Made by a program: the position numbers and the translations under genes. Source: Kingdonia uniflora (Eukaryota; Streptophyta; Magnoliopsida; Ranunculales; Circaeasteraceae). Taken from it: DNA of 64,000 nucleotides. Shown here one piece after another: positions 30,843 through 40,628 of the stretch. Under the pieces are notes generated by a model that saw nothing but the letters and a program-made list of their open reading frames with translations, ran no database searches and was not told where the DNA came from. Every line of letters begins with the position of its first letter. Position 1 is the first letter of the stretch. Location of the stretch: contig JACGCM010002647.1 in the NCBI GenBank assembly GCA_014058105.1, positions 1,054,001-1,118,000 of the forward strand, in the 5' to 3' direction.

Positions 30843-32753
30843 AAGAATTCGCTCAAAAAAATGAACCTTGCACAAACTAAATGAGGATAACAAATAACAA
30901 TCCATCACTTTACCTTTAATATCATTCATTTGCTTTATGTTGCCAAATAATTTCCAAATAGAGGAGTAAGCACTTGTATGAATAGAATAGATCTACTGCA
31001 AATCGGAGTAATATTTGTAGAGTTTGTTATTTAAAAAGTTTCAACTAAGCACCATCAAGCAGTAATATATTTCAATTAAAAATCAAATGTTTAAGCCTCA
31101 CAAAAAAAGATCATTGGTCTACGACCTGTAATTTTTCCTCTCTAAAACCATCTCAATATTTCATTTTTCATAACCCTTAATTCATATCCAGTTACTCATA
31201 AATAGCTTTAAATGAGATCTCATAATAAATAGGACTGCCAAATCTATATTTAATAATAAAAATATTTAGAAAACCTAATGACGAAGTAATATTCAATTAC
31301 AATTGTATCGACCCCAACTCGATAAAACTAATATTATGTTTAAGATAGAAGAGGCAAAACAAATTCCCGTATCAAAATCATATTCGTAAAAACAAATATC
31401 AAAACCAAGAAAAAAAACAAAGATGGACGTACCATGAAAATTAAGGAAATAAAAACTCTATTGTTGGCTTACAAACCCTCAATAAGGAGTGGAAAGATAT
31501 GATGTATTTTTCTAGATCTTAGAGATGGAGGCGATGCAAGTATTTGATAAAGTTTATAAGGAATAGCTATCTAAGGCAAGATTTTTTAGAGATACATGTT
31601 AATTGTCGAGAGATACGTGTTGATTGACGAGAGAGGCATGGGATTAGACCGGAAGAAAAAAAGTTAAAATGACGCGAATACCCTCATCAAGGCTTGAGAT
31701 TAAATCTGGTAAAAAATCATTCTTTTATTGCATAGAGTTTTTATTTTATTTTTTATTTATTTTATTTGGAGGAATGGGGGTCCTAGAGAATTGCCAGAAG
31801 GGCAACTATATTATGGAAAATATGGTCCCATATGTTTTACCAAAATTTGTTATGAAAAAGAATTTTGAAAAAGATACATCTAAATGAAATTAGAAGAAAG
31901 AGATAAGTTTCTCAAACATGACCAAATCATTGTCTCCAAATACTATAGATACAAACTATTTAGAAAGTCTATAGATTAAAACTTGAAGGTGCGATATTTT
32001 GTTTTATAATTGCTCTAAAATAACTAAATTATTACTCTATAAAGAAAGGAATAAATTTGTACATTATTACCAGTGAATTTTTGCAATATTAAGAAATTAT
32101 AGATATTATTATTTCATTAGTGTATGGGTCGGGAGAGTAACTCGGTATGAACTTGAAGTCTATGATATGGATCAATGTTGGTTGGAGTACTCGGCTCATG
32201 CCCAAGTACCACACATAAGCAACAGACTAGGTATTTGACTCAAGCTAGACTATGGGTCTTGCTAAGGTCGCTCAGGTTTTGCACCCGGTTAGGAGCTCTC
32301 GAGAAAGCAACTTCATACTTCAGGACGGGTTGGCATCGACTCGGTTTGGGGTCCTTGAGTTTTTGGGTTCAGCCCGAGTTTGCGGAGCTCGGATAAGACT
32401 TAAGGGTCGGGGTCTAGACTTTGAGTTTGGATCTGACTCGTTCGGATCTTGGAGTTGAGTGGATCGAACTCGGATCACACCATAGGTATGAATAGGGCCG
32501 GTCGACAGACTCCAGGACTGGATCTTGATCATTGGTCTGACTTCCAGTCGGACTTAGGTTTGGGTCAGGTCAGCCAAACTTTGGGAATGAATCGAACCAC
32601 GTTTAGCAGACGTGCGCTCAGATCACTCAGTTGGCTTCGAGCCTGGAACATGGTGTGGACTCGGTTCGACTTCAGCCCATGCCTCGCGTCTAAATCTGGC
32701 TTAATATGGGTTTGAGTGATCCATGAGGATCTAAACATTAAACCTCTCAAAAG
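30843..32753. repeat. 1.9-kb tandem duplication, copy 2
   Basis: Collinear with copy 1, 1,911 versus 1,862 bp, with small indels (for example an extra GAATAGAATAGATCTACTGC near 30980). The GC-richer 3' third (about 32130-32720) contains short ORFs in several frames but no family I recognise. The 31669-31887 frame is not supported by copy 1. Confidence 0.9.
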
Positions 32754-33235
32754 ACGCCAAGTCGCTTGAACGAGCCTTGGAGTCGTTCGAACGAGTAGAA
32801 GAAAAGTCAAACCATAAGTTTTATTCCAGATTTTAGGAAAAATTCCAAGGTCGTTTGAACGAGCCTTTGAGCCATTCGAACGAGTTGAAGACAAAGGTTA
32901 TGCCTTGTTTTCTAGGCTTATTTTGGGAAGTCATTCGAACGAGATTTGGAGTCGTTCGAACGACTTATGGGCCTATTCGAACGACTATCGCAACCACTTC
33001 TAAATTAGGTTGTTTTAAGGGCAATTTTGTCTTATTTGTAACTAAGAAACTTATAACCTTTTAAAAAGGTCAAGGCTAGGCAAGGGGGATTAAAGTTGTA
33101 ATCTAGAACTTGGGGTGTTGAAGAGTAATTCATTGTAATTAATTGAATTGAGCAATAGAAGTTCTTATTGGGAAATTATCCCACCAATTAGTTTATTTGT
33201 GTTAAATTCTTCTTTTATGATTATGGATTATTAAG
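32720..33235 (+). repeat. LTR-like remnant related to the 3' end of element B, with TTCGAACGA cluster
   Basis: Parallels 17122-17665: same TGATCCA...GATCTA(A/G)ACATTAAAC start, a cluster of TTCGAACGA palindromic motifs (32760-32985), AAACTTATAACC, and the GAGCAATAGAAGTTCT...GGGAAATTATC tail. No pol sequence precedes it, so it is an isolated remnant, possibly a diverged solo LTR or 3' end. Confidence 0.55.
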
Positions 33236-33326
33236 CCTAAACTAAAAGGTAACAAGTGAATTGAGCTCAGTCTGGCACCGGGGCTGGATCTAGAGCTCAT
33301 CCAATTCGAGCTTAGACATGAGCTTC

Positions 33327-33525
33327 AAGCTCAATCTAATCATTTATGGTTTGAGCCTCAGCTTCGAGCTCAGAGATTCTAACTAAGATTTTGAGAATTG
33401 TAACTCTATGCTAAGGTTTTGAGCTCAGTCTAATCATTTATGGCTTGGGCCTGAGCTTTGGGCTCGAACATTCTAACTAAGATTTCGAGATTTGTGGCTC
33501 TAAGCTAAGGCTTCAAGCCTAAGTT
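33327..33525. repeat. Two tandem copies of a roughly 100-bp unit
   Basis: Phrases CTAATCATTTATGG, TTGAGCCTCAGCTT, ATTCTAACTAAGATTT and CTAAGG recur in the same order from about 33327 and again from about 33430. Confidence 0.75.
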
Positions 33526-33667
33526 TGATGGCACATGCGAGAGCCGTAGGTGGCTAGGGCCTCCGAACTACCAAAGTAGCTACTAAAAAAATAATAGTTT
33601 CCTTCAAGTGAATAACATATAATTTAGTAAGAGATAAACACTAAAATCAATATAGGAGAGTATTTTC

Positions 33668-33915
33668 TGTTAAAAGTTGGGTTTGGTCCAAGGTAGGAAC
33701 CCAACTGGGATGGGATGCCTCTACTAGACTCCTAATAGGCCCATACAAGCTAGGGCTTTATGGAGAGAGTTTTATAGATAGTCAATATATACCTTTAAAG
33801 GATTCAGTATTGTAACCTACAACCTCATGATTAATATCAATATAAGAAAGCTCTATATTTCTCTCATGTTACATGTGTGTATGATTGCTAGTATAGAATT
33901 GTTTGTTATCTAACA
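33668..33915 (+). repeat. 5' LTR of the copia element
   Basis: TGTTAAAAGTTGGG to TATCTAACA. It is followed by CGTTATCATCATCGAGAC, probably the primer-binding site region. An AATATATACC TATA-like stretch is near 33785. Confidence 0.8.
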
Positions 33916-34469
33916 CGTTATCATCATCGAGACTACGAGCTAGTTGATCGAAGAAGAATAAAAGCTCTCTAAGGAACGTTTTTGGATTTATTTATTTTTT
34001 TGCATTGTGGAGAGGTAATATTTTCTTCAAAATTCATTTTTGAATATTAATTTATTGATTTATAGTATATGATACTAGATTAACGTATTAAATAATATCA
34101 TATTTTTTTTGAATTTTTTACCCTATATTTGGCCCTTTTTTTACCCTCACGGAGGGATGTTTCAACAGTTTTTAGGGGATATCTAAATCATTTGTTTTTG
34201 GCGCTAGTATTTTTTGTTATAAAGTCTATACTATGTTGAACACAACGGTATTTTTCACTCCATTGGGAGATGCCCTTGTCAACGGGAAACAACCGTTGAA
34301 AACAGCGGTTTTACGGCCAAAAGCCCAACTTAGCAGCGACTAGGTCATGCTGACGTCACCCCACTAAGGTTTATTTTTTGACGACAATACCTATGATGTT
34401 TATACCCGATCCAAATCCAGCTTTGAAAATCTAGACCTAGATCAAACCCAATCGAGGCAAAGTTGACCC

Positions 34470-34960
34470 AAAAAGTCAAATCGACGATGTGATATAGGAT
34501 TCACTATCGATGATGTGGGACCTACAAGCGCTAACGTAGTGGGGCCCATGACGTTGACGTGCCACGGTCCCACATGCTGACGTGTCATGCTGAAGTAATA
34601 ATGACGTGTAGCAGTATAGACCCCACATGCTCAAGTGGCAGGGCCACGTGTCAGCTGACGTGGTAGTCAACACCGACGTGGCAATAAACACTGGCGTGTT
34701 AGTCAACGCTGATGTGGCACACTTTGACATCGACACGTGGCAGGGCTAGTGTGCGACACGTGGAAAACTCTAACATCGACACGTGGTAATGTTAGTGTGT
34801 GACACATGACACACTCAAATATTAACATGTAGCAGGGCTTGTAAGCGACACGTGACACGCTCAGATGTCAACACGTGACAGGGCCAGTGTATGATATGTG
34901 TCACATCCAGGAGTCAACACGTGACCCAATATTAAAATATGGCAGGACCATAACAGGACA
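34470..34960. repeat. ACGTG-rich repeat array in the copia 5' leader
   Basis: About a dozen ACGTG cores (CGACACGTGG, TGACGTGTCA, CAACACGTGAC and similar) in roughly 490 bp. From about 34730 they fall in loose units of about 45-60 bp alternating GACACGTGGCAGGGC and GTGTGCGACACGTG. No coding frame. It lies between the 5' LTR and gag of the copia element. Confidence 0.75.
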
Positions 34961-35714
34961 CGTCACCTGATTTAGGAACTAATATAGCCCAGTCCAGACC
35001 ACGATTTAGACATGGTCTGACTTGGTCCATATTATGACCCAGACTAGTCAGACCGGCTCAAACACTTAAAATAGGCTATTTTAGCCATATTTTGGTCATT
35101 TTTTGGGATTTTTTTTCTAAAAATCCTCCTTCATAGGACCTACCCGGGAGGGAGAGGGAGGAGGTTATTTGTTTACAAAAAATTACTCAAATTTAAAAAT
35201 ATAAAAAAAGGATCGGGTACCTTAAATAGGATAAATGACTATCGTATATGAGATCTAAGTAATAAAATTAATGCATACTTAAGTATCTTACGATAGCTTA
35301 TAGATATTAATACGGTATGCCCCTCAGATATTAATTATTTTGACCGGGGGTTAGAGATAATAAGAAACCTAAGAATAATTTAGAATGCAATTAGGAATCA
35401 TATCTAAATCACATTAATTCTGAAGGACACTAATTAGATATCCATTGGAAATTTACTTAATCTTATTTCTAAAACCTCGATGTCTGAGGAACCAATTTTA
35501 CGTATTTAGGTACAATTAGATGTTACTTGAAAATATTAGAGGTATATAGGCACTAATAGCAACCTATAGTACCCTAAAATTTTAGTTCAAAGATATGATT
35601 AATCAACCTATCTTGTGACCTCAACATATTTTGGGATAAAACCACTTGTCCATTAAATAGCTAATACCCATCATATTCGTAGCAAATGGGTTATTCGGCT
35701 AGAATATGCAGACC
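34961..35714. other. Copia leader between the ACGTG array and the insertion site of element E
   Basis: AT-rich with no ORF of note. Ends with AGACC (35710-35714), the left copy of the target-site duplication of element E. Confidence 0.5.
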
Positions 35715-36189
35715 TGTAGTAGTGTATTCCCTAGATTCGACAAGGAAAAGCTAATAGAGTCAGGTCCAAGATATTCTGCCATTCGAGAAGATGCTAAGTC
35801 TGCACCTATTGATCTCGACCCTCCACAAGTAGCCGTTATGCTTGGTCAAATAGAGTCGTTATAAGAAAATCCGCCAAGTTCGCCCACGGCCCACCAAAAT
35901 AGGAAACCATTTATTTTTGTAACTACTTGTATCTACTATAAATGCAGGCAGAGCATATGTTAATCTAATTTGCAACTCTACTATTCTTCCACATTTTCAC
36001 GTCCTTACTGTTTACTAATTGTAATAACTATCACATATTAGATTTTTATACCTAAATCCTCCTCGAGGTTGTGGTTTTTCTCAGGTTTTACTAAGTTTCC
36101 ATGTAAAATCTAGCATGTTCAAATTTATAATTACAATTTCCTTACTGAAGTATTGGCAAAGTTTACCTTCTGGAAAATGCGCCATAACA
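35715..36189 (+). repeat. 5' LTR of Tat element E (475 bp)
   Basis: TGTAGTAGTGTATTCCC to CGCCATAACA. TATA box ACTATAAATGCAGG near 35938. Same length as the 3' LTR. Confidence 0.95.
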
Positions 36190-36208
36190 ATTGGCACCGT
36201 CTGTGGGA
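36190..36208 (+). other. Primer-binding site of element E
   Basis: ATTGGCACCGTCTGTGGGA starts immediately after the LTR, a site widely used by plant Ty3/gypsy elements. Confidence 0.8.
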
Positions 36209-36721
36209 ATACCACACTTTTTCTTTATCAACTGTGATTTTAGGCAACCCCATGAAAAATATAAACCACAGGAATGCCTCCAGTACTCATAGGAACCACG
36301 AGATCAACCCCGTACATGCCTTTCCAGAAGCTATCAATCTACGCAATACAGTGGTCAAACTTTAAAAGTAAATAGAATCTGAGAGGGTCCAGCGGCTCAA
36401 AAATCAGTAAATCCACACCCAAACTCTTCAAGTCGAAAGAGACAAGAGGAGAAAAGCCCTAGAATAGCATATCCGAACCCATCATAAAGAAATGAAAAAT
36501 TTATAAAGACATCAAGATCAATTTACTGTCCATCCAGCGTCACCTCTCGAAGCCCGAAGCGATCATCGATCCAGAGCTACACAAAGAGAGAACTTAACAA
36601 GTGAAGAACGAATTTGAACTTCTAAATCTAGATCAAGGAACCCAGATAGAGCTTCTCGATATTTTGGTCTTACTTCATCAACATCGAGCACCAAGATTGA
36701 ATAATGTACTTGTCGACAACA
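36209..36721 (+). pseudogene. Leader/gag remnant of element E joined to RNase H
   Basis: A short Arg/His-rich frame (MKNINHRNASSTHRNHEIN, ATG near 36252) is followed by stop-riddled sequence. RNase H sequence begins at about 36722, so the gag core, protease and RT have been deleted between about 36600 and 36720. Confidence 0.6.
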
Positions 36722-37140
36722 GATGACTTCATTAGTTCCGTTCTTATTCGAGAAGACGATGGGGTGAAAAAATCCATCTACTTCATCAACAAAACTTTTT
36801 ATGTTTGATAAAAATATATATACAACATCTGAAAAGTAGCTGCTCGCCTTGGTATACAACTCTCAAAAACTTCAACCTTATTTCCAAAGCCCACCCCATC
36901 AAAGTCATCACTAAGTTTCCCTTCAAGCTCGTGTTCTCTAAAAAAGAAAAATCCTGGAGGATTCAGCAATGGTCTGTATTCCTAGGCAAATGTGATATCT
37001 CATTCGAGCCATAAATATCAGTCAAAGGACAAACAATAGCCAATTTCCTGGCAGATTTTCCAGTCGAAGACTCTGAATGGGAGGAACTCGAAGAAGTACT
37101 AGCCGATGATTCCATAGCAAAGCCTGATACATGGTAGTAA
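36722..37140 (+). pseudogene. Ty3-type RNase H of element E
   Basis: FISSVLIREDDGVKKSIYFI corresponds to the start of the element A domain (SISSVHIR...KPVYFINKTL). Then NFNLISKAHPIKVITKFPF and WRIQQWSVFLGKCDISFEP, with GQTIANFLADF at the end. Two frame changes near 36790-36810. Confidence 0.8.
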
Positions 37141-37620
37141 AGCACTGGATAGAGATACTTTATAGATGGATCTGTTGTACCACGAGGATCAGGGATCGGT
37201 ATCGTCCTCGTTACACCATCCAATCATAGAATTGAAAAAGCTATCAAACTCAAGTTTTATGCTACCAACAATGAAACATAGTATGAAGTTATCCTGCATG
37301 GACTGGATCTCGCCATAGCACTCGGAGTAGAAGATATAGATGCCTATGTAGATTCCCTAATTGTAGCCAACCATTATAATAAGACATTCAAAACATCAGG
37401 CAAAATGGTTGATTACGCAGCTCTGGTCAAAGAAAAAATGAAGAAACCCAAAATAGCAACAATCTCTTATCTACCCTGAGCTGAAAACTGCCACACCGAC
37501 GCATTAACATGCATCGCTGCAATGCTTGAAGGCAGTGGAAAAAAAACTTTAGACATCAAGGTAATCGAACATTCCAGTCTCAATACAAGTTGTGCCATGT
37601 AGATCCAAGTTACCGAAGAC
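37141..37620 (+). pseudogene. Archaeal-type RNase H of element E
   Basis: YFIDGSVVPRGSGIGIVLV (catalytic-type Asp), ILHGLDLAIALGVEDIDAYV, VDSLIVANHY, MVDYAALVKEKM and HTDALTCIAAML parallel the second RNase H of element A. A few stops (TAG, TGA) interrupt it. Confidence 0.8.
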
Positions 37621-37699
37621 GAAGATCCTGAAGATTGGAGAAGACCATTCTTTGCATACCTTAGTTCTAACACCTTCTCAAATAACAAAGAAGAAGCTC

Positions 37700-38830
37700 G
37701 ATCACTCTTAGCCAAATGTCCACGGGTCAAACTCCAAAATGGGGTCCTATATCGAATTACCAGGGGAGGTCCTCTTATCGAATGCATATTGCAAAAGCAG
37801 GCACAAGTCAAAATCCAATAACTTCACGAAGGAATCTGTGCGACTCATATCTCAGGAAGATCACTGGCACAACAGGCATTTACACAAGGATTATACTGGC
37901 CTAAAATGAGACAACACTGTAAAGAATTTGTCAAAAAATGCTACAAGTGTCAAATTCATGCTCAAGATATCAAAAGCCCAGCCCTCAACTTACACGTTAG
38001 TAATGTCCTCTGGCCATTCAAAAGATGGGCAATTGACATCATTGGTCCATTCCACTAAGCTTTAGGTAATAGAAAATTTGTTCTTATGGAAAAAGACTCA
38101 CCAAGTGGGTCTAAGTTGTCCCACTATGTCACACCGACGAGAATGAAGTAATCAAGTTTCTTTGGGAACACATCATAACCAGATTTAGATGTCACGATCT
38201 GATAATGGCAAGTAATTTATCAGCAGTAAAGTCTTTAATTTTCTCCACAAATACATGATTCAATTGCCTACTTTGACACCATACTATCCTCAGGGAAATG
38301 GCCAAATTGAAGCTATCAACAAAAAACATCAAATTAGGATTACGCAAGCGCCTTGAAGAAAAGAAGGGCAGATGGGTCGATAAATTACTTAGTGTATTAT
38401 GGGCATATAAAGCAACTCCTCGAACATCCATTGGTTGTACATCATCCATGATGGCCTTTGGAACTGAACCAGTGATTCCTTCAGACCTTGATCTCCCAAG
38501 TACCCGAAGAAAAGTTACAGATAAAGAAAATGAACTTGGACTTCTCTACAGCCTCAATTGGATTGAAGAAACTTGAGACCATGTCGTCGCAAACTTAGGG
38601 AGATACCATGACACTTTCAAAAAGGCATACAATAAGAGGGTCAGGAAACGTACATTCGACATCGGTAACCTTGTCCTTCGACGAATCCAAAATAGTACTC
38701 GACCCAAAAACTCTAGAAAACTATCTGAAAACTGGGAAGGACCTTACAGCATCAGCGACAAGAATGATAGTATAACATATTGGTTAATGACTGAAGATGA
38801 AGTACAACTCGAGTATCCATGGAATGCAGC
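37700..38830 (+). pseudogene. Integrase of element E
   Basis: Zinc-binding HHCC is visible (LHEGICATHISGRS...HCKEFVKKCYKC). The core has AIDIIGPFH (Asp), a shifted SDNG region near 38190-38205 and GNGQIEAIN (Glu) near 38295, then WVDKLLSVLWAYKATPRTS and a C-terminal KTLENYLKTGK region. Several stops and at least three frame changes. Confidence 0.8.
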
Positions 38831-39418
38831 CATATGAAAATGTTCTACAAATAATAGTTGTAATCTCTTTCAATTACTTTAAATAAAGGGATCTTTACTA
38901 TCATTACATCATCAAATTTATAAGTCTTTGTATCGGTAAATACTTATCAAGTATTTATCAAAACTAGAGTTCATTTCTTTGATGAACATCTATCAAATTA
39001 CAGGATACATTTGTTTGCAAATCATTATTTATCGAACAAAACATGTCATGTTTTGCCTTTTTTCTCAAACACCTTGATATCCTATAGAGGAACAACATCT
39101 GGTCATCATCCTTCATTCGGCAAAGCCATCACATGGCCCTCTTTACATCAACTCAGATACTTGCATAAAGCAACACTCTGAATATTCATCTACAATAGTG
39201 TGTAACACTATCAATCGTGTCAAATCAAACACTTAGCATATTTTCTTCAAAAAATCAATGCATCACTATCGACTACTTCATTATTTCAAAAAATCATTCG
39301 ATAAAACTATTACTAAAAAATAGCTATTCATACCCACCAAAGCAAGAAATTGTTATAGGTCACATCGACCAATTGTACAAAAATCCATTCAATAAAACAA
39401 ATTAAATCCTACTTTTTT
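38831..39418. other. Non-coding stretch between pol and AS2 of element E
   Basis: AT-rich, with only short ORFs. It occupies the place where element A has its 210-bp tandem repeats, but I see no comparable tandem array here. Confidence 0.5.
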
Positions 39419-39578
39419 TTAGATCTCAGGGAGAGAAGTTACGCAAGCATCCTTCACTGGAAGACCGGGAGCAAGGTCATCCAGCACTTCTTCAGGGATA
39501 GATACTTTGGGCAGCACAAGCACAGGTACTTCGGGCACATCGTCTTCAAGATCTGAATCAGAGAAGATGGTTCTAGCT

Positions 39579-40628
39579 AGTGTTGTACACGAAACCCGCC
39601 AACCCGGGAAACTGACCCGGACCGATCCGAACCGACTGGCTTGGTCCAGTTTTGAAGACAACCCAGGTCGGTTTTAGTTTAGGATATAAAGACTCGATTA
39701 TTACCGTGTCATTTTCAATTTTCAAGTCTAGTTACCGGGATAAACCCGAATTAACTTTGTTTTCCTTATCTCTTTAAAGTCCTAACACCCACTAGCCGAC
39801 CCCTCTCTCTCTTTCTTCCCCTTTCTCAGATCTGTACATGAATGATGAACCCATAAAAACTACCCCTCTCCCAAAACCACAAAGGTATGTTTGATTGTGT
39901 GACAAGATTTGGAGAGAACGAGTTATTGAGCAATAGTTGCAGAGAGGGTTTTATTTGCTAGCCTTTTTTCTCTTTCTTTCTCTCAGAGGGGGAATTTTTG
40001 GGGTTTGAGAGAGAGAATCAGAGATTTAGGATTTGTGCCCTTTTGTTGTTTTGAGTGTTAAAGTGTTGTTTTGGGGGTTACTTAGATACCCATTTGGTTT
40101 TGTGATTTTTTTGTATTCCAGTTTTCGTTGGTGATTTTGAGAAGAGATTTCAAAGGGTATCTTTGAATATGGAGATGGAAGATTTGTGGACAAATGGGTT
40201 TCAAGAGTTTTGATAGTTGAGATTAGGGTCTGGGTTGAGTTGAAACAAAATTTAAGATATACCCCATTTGAGATAGATAGAGATAGAGCTTAGTGTTGTT
40301 TTTGATGAGTTTCGGGGGTTTTCTTCGATAATGGTTCTGGTGGCGTAATACCATACAATAACATACTTGTTGGTGCTATCTCGCAGCCAGGCTTCGTCTC
40401 TCCTCCGTTAACTAAGTTCATGTTCAGCTCACCGGGACTCTCGCTTGCTCGAGGATTGTAGAGAACCCGAGCTACAAAACCGGCCCGAACCGGCCATTCC
40501 AGTTCAATTTTGGTCCAGGTTTTGGAAATGGTCAGTTCGGGTTTGAGTTTGGAAAGTGGGAACCTGAATCATCCGGGTCGGTTCAGATTCAGGCATAAAC
40601 CCAGGCCGAACTGACCCTTATACAACCC
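39579..40628. mobile_element. Gene-carrying TIR transposon (Pack-type) inserted in AS2 of element E
   Basis: Flanked by TAGCT at 39574-39578 and 40629-40633. Ends are AGTGTTGTACACG and the inverse of GGGTTGTATAAGG, giving an imperfect TIR (about 8 of 10). Both ends are rich in CGGGTTCGG/AACCGAC-like subterminal repeats, a feature of hAT-like small elements. Removing it with one TAGCT restores the AS2 frame (A-T-E-A-R-T-I-F-S). The interior, about 39770-40452, looks like a gene 5' region and contains an HD-ZIP IV N-terminus. No transposase. Superfamily uncertain. Confidence 0.7.
40305..40452 (+). pseudogene. Captured 5' coding fragment of an ANL2/HDG-like HD-ZIP IV homeobox gene
   Basis: ATG 40305 reads MSFGGFL; after a one-base shift it reads DNGSGG, IPYNNILVGAISQP and SPPLTKFMFSSPGLSLA. 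This succession is the characteristic N-terminus of ANL2-type HD-ZIP IV transcription factors (the family usually reads MSFGGFLDN...ISQPRLVSPSL..FSSPGLSLAL). Upstream, 39770-40300 resembles a 5' leader with a possible intron donor (AAAG|GTATGT near 39882). The homeodomain and START domain are absent. A stop follows at about 40456. Carried inside the TIR element, so a transduplicated fragment. Confidence 0.75.

Noticed and set aside
32175..32715. Cluster of 68-88-codon ORFs in the GC-richer end of duplication copy 2.
   Set aside because: Frames are not conserved in copy 1 (30240-30580) and carry no motif.
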